A stretch of DNA of 64,000 nucleotides, taken from Tillus elongatus (lineage: Eukaryota > Arthropoda > Insecta > Coleoptera > Cleridae). The notes under the pieces are model-generated. The model saw only the letters and a program-made list of their open reading frames with translations, did not search any database and was not told the DNA's origin. Positions within the stretch are counted from its first letter, which is position 1. Every line of letters begins with the position of its first letter. The position numbers and the translations under genes are program-made. Below are positions 22,450-36,061 of the stretch, in pieces. The stretch spans positions 64,600,029-64,664,028 of the forward strand of contig OZ023269.1 of the NCBI GenBank assembly GCA_964006375.1, given 5' to 3'.

Positions 22450-24601
22450 ACGTCTTTTTATTTTTGATAGACGCTCCAATATGAAATTTCTAATCAACTC
22501 TGGAGCGGATATCTCAGTTATTCCACCCACTCACGACCAACGGAAATTTTAATCGAAACGTACCTTGTATGCTGCAAACGGAACCCCTATTCATACCTAT
22601 GGCGAACAACTATTAGATTTGGATCTAGGTTTACGCCGTAGGTTCTGCTGGCCCTTCACACTTGCCGATATCAAGCAACCAATTATAGGCGCTGATTTTC
22701 TATCAGAGTTTGCTTTACTTGTGGATATGAAACATAGACGTTTAATCGATACAAAGACAAACCTCTCTAAGACCGGTGCTAACCCACCACCAGGAATTAA
22801 TTCTAAAATTCATCTCGTAGACCCGACACACCAGTACTTCAAATTGCTACAACAATTTCCTGACCTGTTTAAGGAAACTTCTTCTAGCAACCTTCCAGAG
22901 GTTGATTTCTTCCATACTATAAGTACGGAAGGACCACCTGTCACTGCAAAAGCTAGAAGATTGCCCCCGGAAAAGCTAGCTCAAGCAAAGCTAGAATTCC
23001 AGCACATGATAAACTTGGGAATTTGTAGACCCTCCAAAAGTCCATGGTCAAGCCCCCGCCACATGGTACAAAAAAAGGATGGCTCATGGAGACCATGTGG
23101 GTATTATCGAGCACTAAACGCTAAAACAATCCCAGACAAATATCCCATTCCAAATTTGCAGGATTTTAATGCCCAGTTAGAAGGCAAACGTATTTTTTCA
23201 AAATTGGATATCATTCGCGCTTTCCATCACATCCCAGTAGCACCTCAAGATATTCTCAAAACAGCAGTCATAACTCCATTTGGGTTATTCGAATTTGTTA
23301 AAACATCATTTGGCCTTCGTAATTCAGCACAAACATTTCAAAGATATTTACATTCAATTTTAAGACATCTTGACTTTGCCTACTCCTATCTTGACGATAT
23401 TCTCGTTGCATCAGCCTCTGAAAAAGGACATCAAGAGCATCTAGCAAAACTTTTTCAGACACTTCAAGACAACGGCATCCGTATCAATTCATCTAAATGT
23501 GAATTCGGAGTGGCCGAAATTTAATTTTTAGGTTTTCGTGTAAATAAATATGGATTATTTCCACTTCCTGAACGTATCAAAGCTATTACCGACCTACCTC
23601 TTCCCGATACCATTGAAAAACTCATAAGATTTCTAGGTCTCATAAACTTCTACCGTCGTTCTCTTCCACGTGCTGAGGAAATTCAGCAACCACTATTCGA
23701 CCTCTGCCAGAATCCCAAAAAACGCGACAAACGTAAAATCGAGTGGACTCCTCAGACTCGAGAAGCATTCGAACGTTTGAAAGAGGCACTAAAAAACGCT
23801 ACACTAATAGCTCATCCGTCTTCTTCGCTACCACTGATTCTCCATGTCGATGCTTCTGATTATGCCGTAGGTGCTTCCCTCCAACAACTACGTGATCAAA
23901 CACTAGAACCCCTAGGTTTCTACTCTAAAAAGCTTACTTCAGCCCAAAAATCTTACAGCACCTACGATCGCGAACTTCTAGCCGCTTATCAGGCAGTTAG
24001 ATATACTCTAGAAGGTCACCATTTCACCATTTATACGGACCACCAACCTTTGACATACGCTTTTGAACAACGAGTCGATAAAGCATCTCCAAGGCAACTA
24101 CGACATTTAGACTTCCTAGGTCAATTTACCACAGACATTCGCTACATACCAGGTCCTACAAACATTCCCGCAGACTATTGTTCTCGCATTGAAACAATTT
24201 CACTTTCTTCCACTGTGTCACTCGAAGAAATTGCGCAAGCTCAGTCATCTTGTGAGGAACTCAAACACCTTCTGCAGTCTAAATCTTCCTCATACAAATT
24301 TCAAAACATGCCTCTTGACAACGGATTGAACCTTATTTGCGATTCTTCTTCAAAGAAACTTCGCCCATTCATTCCGCTCAAATTTCTTCGAAAGATTTTC
24401 GATTCTATCCACAATTTATCTCACCCAGGCATATCAGCTTCAGTCGATCTGGTCCAGGATAGATTTTGTTGGCCCAAATTGAAACGCGATGTATCTCTTT
24501 GGTCTAAAACTTGCATTCCCTGTCAGAAAGTCAAGATATGGAGACACACTTCCAGTGCCATTGGACAATACACCCCAGCCATGAGAAGATCTCGCATATA
24601 A
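22450..24601 (+). pseudogene. Protease, reverse transcriptase and RNase H of the CsRn1-like element
   Basis: Protease: KFLINSGADISVIPP (about 22480-22525), where the catalytic triplet DTG/DSG has become NSG, followed by PIIGADFL. RT: SPWSSPRHMVQKKDGSWRPC, FSKLDIIRAFHHIPV and YLDDILVAS (YxDD box near 23390-23400). An in-frame TAA at about 23522 splits RT just before FLGF. RNase H: LILHVDASDYAVGASLQQ near 23840, YDRELLA and YTDHQPL. Integrase zinc finger: HNLSHPG with CIPC (about 24410-24525). The frame then runs into a stop at 24601 because of a one-base shift. Protease and RT are therefore non-functional in this copy. Confidence 0.85.
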
Positions 24602-25566
24602 ATGTTGACATTGTGGGACCATTACCACCATCACAAGGTCAACGCTATCTGTTAACAATAATAGACAGATTTTCTCGATGGCCCGAAGCAATTCCATTGT
24701 CAGATATTACAGCAGAAACAGTAGCGAACACTATTTTATCATGCTGGATCTCTCGTTTCGGTGTTCCGCAATACATCACCACAGACAGAGGTAAACAATT
24801 CGATTGCCACCTTTTCACACACCTCACTAAAACACTAGGTGCAGACCACATCAAGACCACAGCTTACCACCCAGCAGCAAATGGTGTAATCGAGAGATGG
24901 CATAGAGTTCTGAAACAGGCCTTGAAAGCTCATATGGACGAAAACTGGGTCGCTAAATTGCCAATTGTGTTATTAGGACTCAGATCGTACATAATTCCAG
25001 AATATCGCTCAACACCCGCTGAAAAAGTCTACGGAGAATCAATCAAACTTCCCACCGACTTTTTCAACAGCACACAAGCTCATGATGTTCCACCACTTAT
25101 ATCTCAGCTGAAAGAAGACATAAGGAAACTTCGACCAGTACCTTTTAAACATCATACTGCAAAAAAGGTATTTGTCCATCCTAAGCTTATGGAAGCTCCT
25201 TTTGTTTTTGTTCGCATTGATATTCCGCGAAAAACCCTCGAACCAGTTTATGACGGCCCCTTTGAAGTGTTATCCCGAACTGACAAAGTCTTCAAAATCA
25301 AGAAATCACACGGAGAAGAGACAATTTCTGTTGACCGTCTTAAACCCGCATTCATTCTTTGTGATCACGAACAGACAACTTTCCAGCCTCAGAGGCATCC
25401 TAGTGAAACTGAAAGTGACAGTGAAAGTTCAACACCTAGTGAAACTGAAAGTGACAGTGAAAGTCCAACACCTAATGAAACTGAAAGTGACAGTGAAGTT
25501 CCCGTTCCCGTTCAAACTACACGCCATGGACGTAGAGTTCGATTTCCACGAAGATACTTGAACTAA
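24511..25566 (+). CDS. Integrase core and C-terminus of the CsRn1-like element
   Basis: Continues pol in a shifted frame. Catalytic residues are visible in NVDIVGPLP (first Asp), TTDRGKQF (second Asp) and NGVIERWHR (Glu). The GPF-type module [13 protein letters not shown] lies near residue 250. The tail has three near-repeats of ETESDSE (25405-25500), an acidic Ser/Glu/Asp run, then [18 protein letters not shown], a basic end typical of gypsy pol. The frame change from the zinc-finger half lies near 24580-24595. Translation would need fusion with upstream pol, so this ATG is not a natural start. Confidence 0.8.
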   Translation: MHSLSESQDMETHFQCHWTIHPSHEKISHINVDIVGPLPPSQGQRYLLTIIDRFSRWPEAIPLSDITAETVANTILSCWISRFGVPQYITTDRGKQFDCHLFTHLTKTLGADHIKTTAYHPAANGVIERWHRVLKQALKAHMDENWVAKLPIVLLGLRSYIIPEYRSTPAEKVYGESIKLPTDFFNSTQAHDVPPLISQLKEDIRKLRPVPFKHHTAKKVFVHPKLMEAPFVFVRIDIPRKTLEPVYDGPFEVLSRTDKVFKIKKSHGEETISVDRLKPAFILCDHEQTTFQPQRHPSETESDSESSTPSETESDSESPTPNETESDSEVPVPVQTTRHGRRVRFPRRYLN

Positions 25567-25591
25567 TAGCGTTGTCACTGAGAGGGGAGTA

Positions 25592-25961
25592 TGTGGCGGT
25601 GGTTCGGACCGCAGTGTTTCCGTCAACACTACTCTATGTTTCTGCATAAATACTCTTGACAGTTAAACGTTGCGTTACGTTATGCGACAGCCAGCTGTCA
25701 AGAACTACGGCATATAAGAGACACCAGGCGATCACTCTCTCTCTCTCTCTCTGCTCTCTACCAACCGGTACAGTGAACACACGTCCTCAACGCTCGGTCA
25801 GTTATCTGCTATGTACTCGTGTACTGTTGTAATTGTTATTATATCATAAAGTGTATTATAGTTAAATGTATCGTATAGTTCATTCAGTTAGTGAAGTAAT
25901 AAAGTTATATTAAATGTTTACGTATGGATTTAATATCAACAAGTGCAATTAACATCCATAT
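25592..25961 (+). repeat. 3' LTR of CsRn1-like element (370 bp)
   Basis: The same TGTGGCGGTGG...CATCCATAT boundaries as the 5' copy, with eight more bases in its (CT)n run. It is followed by CGGT. Confidence 0.85.
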
Positions 25962-26148
25962 CGGTTACACTTTAAGTTTACTTTCGGAAATTTTTGTACG
26001 TTTTCAAACAATAAAGTTATTTTGATGAAACATGGCACATTGTTTTTACTATATATGTTATACTGGTAATTAAATTTTATGCCACATATTTGCTATTAAA
26101 AACATTTTTATGAAAATTCACTGCTATAACGCACTTGCTGCGTCCCGA

Positions 26149-26920
26149 AGTTTTTTTGTTATTGTTAACTTAAAGCTTTTTTGTAACAATACAAATTTTG
26201 TGACCTTTTTTTTCAAGGTTTTTACGCTTAAAAAATATAGTAGGTACATAGAAAAACAGAGAAAGTTGCAGTTTTCTTGAAGCACTTTTTATGGAAATAA
26301 ATTCATAATCATAAAAAAATACATATAAATTGAAATATGGTAAGGTAATTGGTAAATATAATTAAAGCATATTCTACAATTCACTTCCCTTTATTATTAA
26401 TATTATTTTTATTATTGTCTTTTATAACTATTATTTGTTTCTACGTTAAGGTGTATATCTTAACAAATGTCTCAATGCACACCCATTCCAGATTAAAATA
26501 TAAAAAATAATATGTGAGTAAACTTTGAGTCTCTATTTGCCAAACATATTCTTTCAAAAATGTCCACAGTAGATGGCAACCTAATTGTCCCCGTTTATTA
26601 AGACATAAAATAACGCAAAAGAATAAAGTTTGTAACAAATATAATTTTAATAAATACTATGGAGAAATAAATTGTAGCATATATTTAAATTACATTTATC
26701 ATATTATTTTTAATAAGCTGATTCAGTTCATATGGTTTTTTTTTCTGATTACGATTTTTTTAAAGTTTACCACTGGAAACATGGCTGCTTTTCCTATTTT
26801 TCTATGTGCTATATTTTCTAAGCTCAAAAAGATTGCAAAAATGTCATTTGAGTATCATTTAGGTCACTTTAAATGGTACAGAAGCCTTGATCAATATAGG
26901 ACACTGGTGTCCCAATTGAA
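26149..26920. other. No recognised gene
   Basis: AT-rich spacer with several poly(T) runs; no feature was recognised. Confidence 0.4.
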
Positions 26921-26924
26921 AAAG

Positions 26925-29861
<2,937 letters not shown>

Positions 29862-30077
29862 ATGAGTACTCTGCACTATTTAACAAACATTACAACACTT
29901 AGAGAACATTTAAACAAAACATCTGATCAATTCTTCAGATTGTTAATCATAAATAACAAATTGACTGAAAATCTAACCGCCGTAAGACACAACAGTGATT
30001 TTAGGTTCAAACGCAGATTAATTTACCAACATTTGCAACTTTTCAATGAAACAGAACACAATTTAAAAAAATTATAG
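29862..30077 (+). other. Short unassigned reading frame
   Basis: A 71-codon frame with a helical, Leu/Asn/Thr-rich composition (NITTLREHLNKTSDQFF). It could be a decayed retroelement end or chance. Not recognised. Confidence 0.2.
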
Positions 30078-30309
30078 CGATTACAAAAACTCATACAAAT
30101 AAAACTACTAAACTAAGCGACTGTATGTCCTAAATATGAATTTGAAAAACAGCTATCTGAATCAGATTTCCCAGCAGCTACATTTTCTGGGAAAAACAAA
30201 GAAAAGTTATAATTCACAACCCTAGCAGTACTACCTTGTTGAATAATTAGTTTAAGTGTAGTTTTATCACACCAACCAAATAAACATAAGGTGAAAATAT
30301 ATTGTAATT

Positions 30310-30672
30310 GAAAAAGTCTCGGTAGTTCAGAGGTAAGAACGTGTGCCTCTGAACCGAAGGGTACTGGGTTCGATCCCAAGGTACTCCTTTCACTTTTTCA
30401 GTACAAACTGTAAAATTAACATCAACCGAGGTTCTGGTATTGTATTTAAGCAAGTTGAATGTCTGCACGTTCCGCCCTTCAGAGTGGGCGTAAAGCCGTC
30501 GGTCCCGTGTCCATGCGATGTTGAGCACGTTAAAGATCCCAACCCTCCTCACAGAAAGGCAGGGGTTCGGCAAAATTTTCAGGATAGTGAGGTGAAACTG
30601 CTCCCTGGCGTCGGTGATTGGCCATAGTCGCGGAAATAGGCCGACGATAAAGAAACAAAAACACACACACAT
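30310..30672 (+). mobile_element. tRNA-derived SINE, copy 1, with 13-bp target duplication
   Basis: The tRNA-like head (GTCTCGGTAGTTCAGAGGTAAG as A box, GGGTTCGATCCC as B box) is followed by a GC-rich body with CGTTCCGCCCTTCAGAG, AGCCGTCGGTCCC and GTTAAAGATCCC, and a (CA)n tail. ATATATTGTAATT flanks both sides (30297-30309 and 30673-30685). Confidence 0.85.
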
Positions 30673-30784
30673 ATATATTGTAATTATAGGAGTTTAACAT
30701 TATTACTTGTATTGTAGCAAGAATATGTATATGTATATATTTTTGTAAATATGTCTCTTAATGTCAATAAAAGTTTTGTTAATT

Positions 30785-31035
30785 GATTAACTCTGGACCC
30801 AAAATTCCTGGGTTCAATTCCTAGCAGAAGCGTGAAATTATTTTTCAGTACCTACATACTGTAAATTAAGATCGATCGAGGTTGTGATATTGTGCTTGAG
30901 CAAGTTGAATATCTGCCTGTTCCGCCCTATGGAGGGGGCGTTATGCCGTCGGTCCCGCGTACCATGCGATGTTGAGCATGTTAAAGATCCCTACCCAGAA
31001 AGGAGAGGGGTCGGAAAAATTCTCAGGATAATTGC
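30785..31035 (+). mobile_element. tRNA-derived SINE, copy 2, truncated and diverged
   Basis: B box GGGTTCAATTCCTAG, then CGTTATGCCGTCGGTCCCGCG and GTTAAAGATCCCTACCC. The 3' part is lost after about 31035. Confidence 0.7.
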
Positions 31036-31250
31036 TTGAAGTTTTGCTGCTTAAATTAAAGCATATATCATCCATGTCCATACTTTTTTCTTTAGACGTA
31101 GTTAATACCGTTGCTTCATGGAGCATGCCATCTGACCACCTAACCGCATTACTTTGTTTCCTTTTGTTTTTCATAATATGTTTTGTAAGACATACAAAGT
31201 AAATAGTATCACTAAAATGTAAGAGACTGGACATTTTGCTGAAAAAAGAA

Positions 31251-31542
31251 TCTGGCCGCAGCAGGTGCGTTATTGAAGTGAATTTTCATGGAAATGTTTT
31301 TAATAGCAACTATGTCTCTGTAATGCAAGCAGGCACCAATTTGGTTACCGGTATAACATATATAGTAGAAAAAATGTACCATATTTTATCAAAACTTATT
31401 GTTTGAAAATGTACAACAATTTTCGGAAAATCAACTTAAAATGTTTCCGAGAAAACTGGTTTCCTAGCGAACAAACCTTACGTTAATAGCAAATTGAGTT
31501 ATTGAAATTTGAAGCTACCAAAACGCACTTACTGCGTCTTGA
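31251..31542. mobile_element. Repeat family E, copy 4
   Basis: Tips TCTGGCCGCAGCAGGTGCGTTATTG and the inverted AAAACGCACTTACTGCGTCTTGA. The interior has AACATATATAGTAG as in copies 1 and 2. Confidence 0.7.
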
Positions 31543-33139
31543 TTTTTTTTTCTAAAAAACATGCATCATTAAAAATAAATTTCTTTTAAGCATTTTCATT
31601 TGAAGTCTTTTACACCATCCAAAATGACACACATTATACGAAAATTCGCTAAGAAAGCAGTGTGCTTTACATTTAGCCAAACATATGTTCTATCACTCAA
31701 TGGGCCCAGAACCGTTCCACATTTGGGAAAAAGGAAGTGAACCATAAAATATGCTGCATCATTGTCATCACCACAAAGGCGGTATATTAACAATACCCTA
31801 AACGTGCTTAATCTGTGACTTATTTATTAGCAAATATCTATCAGCATCGTCTATGCTGTGTATCTATTTAATAGTAAAGGAAAAATTTTAAAGTTTATTA
31901 AGACTATATATCTATGCTGTGTTAATACTATATTCAATTGATTAATGTCAAAAAATTTAAGGGATTTCATGTTATAGTTTTTATGCAGTCACACCACCGA
32001 CCTTGTTACCTGACTGTTTCTATAGCAATGTAGCATACATTATATAGATGTATGTGTATATTACTTTTATAATTTATACTGCTTATAATCACTGTGTTGA
32101 AGTAATGTTTGTCGGCAGACAAAATACAGTGTATAGGCATTAACCCTGGTTTCTGACAAATTATTATATGAAAAACTTTTACATGTTTCGAAAACATGTT
32201 ATTAGTAATTCCTATGTTCACAAGCATTTGTTTTAATATTGTGAAGGGCAACAAAAAATTATTTAGGTTTTTCAATAAAGTCCTACCGCCTGGTAATAAT
32301 TTTCTATTAGGGAATTTTCATTTAAAAAAATCACCTATAGAGAGGTAACGACTTCTTTCACTTGTGCAATGAATGACAAAAATAATGTGCATGTGCTATT
32401 GTACATTAGGGCCTTGATAATTTTTTTGTTTTTGGCACAATAACTGCAAGTGCGAAAAATTAATACCTATTTGAAAAACGGCTTAATTGCCCTTTCCATG
32501 TTTAAATGCATTTTCTTCACTTTTGTAAAGGGTGACAAATTATATAGTTGGTAATAGTTTTTGATTTTATGATAAATTCCCCATTACAATATATCATCTA
32601 CTTTGCAAATGTCAAATATATACAATAGTTTTAAATTACCATAGTTCAGTTTGCTCGTACAAAGCTAGTTAATCAAAAGATTGTGAAAAGAAGGTTAAAT
32701 AACGTAGGTGGCTGAAAACGAAATGGATATAGTTGTAAATTTTAGATGAAGCAACTCATGGCAAAAATTAGAGGTGATTATTTTAGAAATGTTAAAATTA
32801 CATTCTGGCCTTGTCAAAGTTTGGAAGCTAAATATAAATTGTGTAAGTGTACAGCCAGTGTTAAGCTTCTATGCAGTTACACACTGCAAAATTGTTTATC
32901 ACAATATATAAATAACCCAAATTTTTGTCCATGATTTGTAAGAAGTCTTGTAAAGCCAGCAATCAGAATGTTTAACTATGTGACGAAAATAGTGCAGATA
33001 AGCGGATAAAAAAGTTCCAGACAAGAGCTCCAGGAATTTTTCCTGGCTATCTGATGCTCACCTTGTTTTCTTTCTGGTCAACTGATTCTTATTAAATGAA
33101 TTCCATGAAAAAGTCTTTCTGCGGAGAGTAGATCACAAC
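31543..33139. other. No recognised gene
   Basis: AT-rich sequence without long frames, RNA genes or repeats I can name. Confidence 0.4.
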
Positions 33140-33760
33140 TTTGTTATGACTAAATTTGCAGCACTATTTTATAATATTCTTTAATCCAGCAAAAATGATA
33201 CAGTCCGTCTAAAAGCTTCAAAGTTACCGCTAAAGATTTAGCAACCGGCGGCTGGCGAGATAAAATAAAAAGCTTAGTACAGGCTAATTTTATAATATTC
33301 TTCAACATATCCAGATAAATAAAAATTAAATGCTTTTCGTTGGTAAGCGCATGAAGTGAGAACGCCTGGACCGATTTGGCTAATTTTATTTTAAAAACGT
33401 TCGTAATAGTCCGAATGGGGATCTAGGGAAAGAAAAATTGGAAATGTTGCCCTGAAAACTCGGGAAAAAACTAAATGCGCTTTTTTTCCGATTTATTTCG
33501 CTATACGTGCGCAAATGTCGCTTGACAGCTGATTGCCAAATTATGATTCAATCACAAACAAATTTATTGAAATCTGGACAGAACAACATCTGTAAGGTCA
33601 GCTAGTTAACAATATAACACCTAACGTGAATGTAGTACACGCCGATTAAGTAGTTTAAATTTACCGTCAAAGTTTTAAAAACCGGCAGTTAAAAATGAAA
33701 AGGCAGTTGCATGCGAATTTTATAATGTTCTTTAATATATTAACAAGGTAATATTCAAGG
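33140..33760. repeat. Old tandem units separated by a Helitron-like insertion
   Basis: Blocks with AATTTTATAATATTCTT, AAAGTTACCGCTAAAG and ACCGGCGGC near 33165-33310 recur diverged at 33625-33745 (AAATTTACCGTCAAAG, ACCGGCAG, AATTTTATAATGTTCTT). The Helitron-like stretch 33311-33605 lies between them. Confidence 0.5.
33311..33605 (+). mobile_element. Helitron-like non-autonomous element, 3' part
   Basis: GAACGCCTGGACCGATTTGGCTAATTTTATTTT and a GGGAAAAAAC block are followed by an end reading ACATCTGTAAGGTCAGCTAG|T. The CTAG end followed by T fits the Helitron CTRR/T rule, and this text resembles insect Helitron ends as I remember them. The 5' TC end was not located. Confidence 0.45.
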
Positions 33761-33837
33761 AAAATCGAAAATCTGAGATAGATGCCGTCTAAGTGGTTCA
33801 AAGTCATATTTATATGTCTGTACTTATAGACTTGGAA

Positions 33838-34285
33838 CGATATATTACTCGATTTTTAATGGCAAAGTTAATGTTCCATAATCAACTCCCTATTTTATCT
33901 CTTTTTCCTGTAGTGATTTCACTCACAAAGAGTCCAGACTATCCGCTTGTGAACAGCTACTTGTGTTCCAAATTTGATTTCCATAGCTCAATTACTAAAG
34001 AATGTTAACTTTCACCACTACATGATCAATATCTACTTGAATTTTATGAGAAAGTGTCAGGTCCGTCGTAACATTTGAATTTATGTTCTCAAATAGTCTC
34101 ATTAAACAACACATTACTCGATTTTCGAAGTTAAAGTATTAATTTCAATTAATGAACCACCTATATATATATCGCCCTTCTACTCTAGCCATTTCACTCA
34201 AAAACAAACTGAACCGTTTGTTGATGGACTGCTACCTATATACAATATTTAAAATCGATAGCTCAACCCCTTAAAAAGTTATCGC
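33838..34285. repeat. Diverged tandem duplication, ~290-bp period
   Basis: ATTACTCGATTTT, CATTTCACTC/GATTTCACTC, GAACAGCTAC/GGACTGCTAC and ATAGCTCAA occur in the same order from 33845 and again from 34128. Non-coding. Confidence 0.5.
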
Positions 34286-34689
34286 GGCAACTAACAGGCA
34301 GATCGACCTCTGAGGCAAAAAATTGTGTCCGACACAATTTTTTCCCTTCGAAAATCAGCTTTCTAACATACTTAGAGACTTTCTACGATTTGAACTAAAC
34401 AAAATTTCGATTTTCTATTCCCGTTACCATACTTTCACACGTTTAAGACGATATGGACATATTAATAAGACATTTTAAAATATTTTCTAAATACTAATAA
34501 TCTAAAATTTAACGGAAATTGTTGTACATAATGTTTAAATGGACCAAATGTGAAAAATTATTAAAAAAACAGTTGCTGGTACATTATCATTGGGCGACTC
34601 CAGTCCCCCCCACCCCGACCTTAGATCTCTTGTGGCTCACGTCTAATTGCTAACCTTTTACCCATAAAATCCAGCTCTCTGCGGAAGTG

Positions 34690-35420
34690 GATCTTTCTTG
34701 AGGACGATAGTTGGTGTGACTGGTGAACTGTCATCTGAGTGGAGTCGCTTGCCCGTTTCGAAGCTCAAAGAGAAATAACCTCTCGCCGGGGTTGTCTGAA
34801 CCCGACATCCGTCAGTGTTTGTTGTTGTTGTTCTATCTTTAACGTCGGTCTATTTCCGTGACTATGGCCAATCACCGACGCCAGAGAGCAGTTTCACCTC
34901 ACTATCCTGGAAATTTTGCCGAACCCCAGCCTTTCTGTAAGAAGGGTAGGGATCTTTAACGTGCGCAACATCGCATGGACACGGCACCGACGGCTTTACG
35001 CCCCCTCCGAAGGGCGGAACGTGCAGACGTTTAACTTGTTCAAATACAATGCCAGAACCTCGGTTGATGTTAATTGTACAGTATGTACTGAAAAAGTGAA
35101 AGGAGCACGCTGGGATCGAACCCGGTGCCTTACCACTGAACCACCGAGGCTCTTCGTCAGTGTTTGACTAGAGGCGGTATCATGAAGTCCCGCATCCAAG
35201 AAGTAACCAAGCGAGGTCGCTTGTCCGTTTCTAAGCTCACAGAAGAGGCCTCAATCTCCATTTGTAACCCACTCCTAGAGATCTCGGCTCTCCTCCGCGT
35301 TCGTACAGACACGACACCCACCAGGGCTAGACTCTAGGTGACATCTCATCGAGTCCCGCTCACAAGCAGCACTCAAGCGAGTTCGTTCGTCCGTTTCGAA
35401 GCACACAGGGGGCCTCAAAC
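34690..35420. repeat. GC-rich degenerate tandem repeat, SINE in the first unit
   Basis: GTCGCTTGYCCGTTTCKAAGCTCA occurs at 34746 and 35217 and as GTTCGTTCGTCCGTTTCGAAGCAC near 35380, each preceded by CCCGCATCC/CCCGCTCAC-type text. A SINE (34821-35154) splits the array. Confidence 0.55.
34821..35154 (-). mobile_element. tRNA-derived SINE, copy 3, with 11-bp target duplication
   Basis: Reverse orientation: the (GTT)n-rich tail is at 34821 and the tRNA-like head at 35110-35154 (GGGATCGAACCC, CACTGAACCACCGAGGC). CGTCAGTGTTT flanks both sides (34810-34820, 35155-35165). Confidence 0.85.
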
Positions 35421-36061
35421 TCCCTACTTTTTTTACAATACCAAGAATGCAGTCAAACAAAATATATAGACCTTTATTGTATGATAAAGTATATTTTAAG
35501 ATTCATGTCAACCAGGCTCTAAATGTTTCATTCCGTCTTTCGTGTTTTCAATTGTTTAGGTTGTACTTTTATACAGCGGCTTCAGTTTGCCAGTTTCTTT
35601 ATATTTCACTGACAATCTTTTAAGTAACGTTAATGTTTTATAATAACCTCATGATTATCATAAAGATTCTCCATCCATTTGACATAAGGTATAAGATCAA
35701 TGTTCCTCACATATCAGACGGGCGTCACTGTACGATTGGGTGAGTTCGGTCAACTGGAGCCAAATTCTAGGGGTTATTTTGTGGTGGTGTTGGTTTTGCT
35801 ATTATGCTAAAACTTAAACTTTCTTTGGAAAAGATTCTGCAAGGTTGGTGCAATATTACCTTGCTCAGTGGGCATGACAAAATTTGAATCATTTACATAA
35901 TTCGACATTGTGGACTGTTTTATATCTAACTTTATTCAATATAGTTGACGTATAGGTAACAAAGAATCCCACATAATCATTTGGAACCAGAAAATATATT
36001 ATTTCCATGGTTTTGTAAACATTAAATATCATAGTCTTATAATATTACTTTATATACAGGC
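35421..36061. other. No recognised gene
   Basis: AT-rich spacer; nothing recognised. Confidence 0.4.

Larger units (their letters stand above)
21697..25961 (+). mobile_element. Ty3/gypsy LTR retrotransposon, CsRn1-like, 4265 bp
   Basis: Complete LTR-to-LTR structure with CGGT target duplication, tRNA-Trp-like primer site (22059), purine tract AGAGGGGAGTA (25581-25591), truncated Gag, protease, RT, RNase H and integrase in order. Clade call rests on the Gag start (VAIKLPPIW), primer type and protein order. The element is defective: most of Gag is deleted, one stop lies in RT, and a frame change precedes the integrase core. Confidence 0.85.
21586..26148. mobile_element. Repeat family E, copy 3, split by an LTR retrotransposon
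   Basis: The left piece 21586-21696 has the tip TACGCAGCAAGTGCGTTATGG; the right piece 25962-26148 ends with AACGCACTTGCTGCGTCCCGAAG. Removing the LTR element and one CGGT leaves about 290 bases matching the reversed order of copies 1 and 2. Confidence 0.7.

Noticed and set aside
34916..35167. 83-codon frame beginning MPNPSLSVRRVG
   Set aside because: It is a translation of the reversed SINE; the same text appears from other SINE copies.
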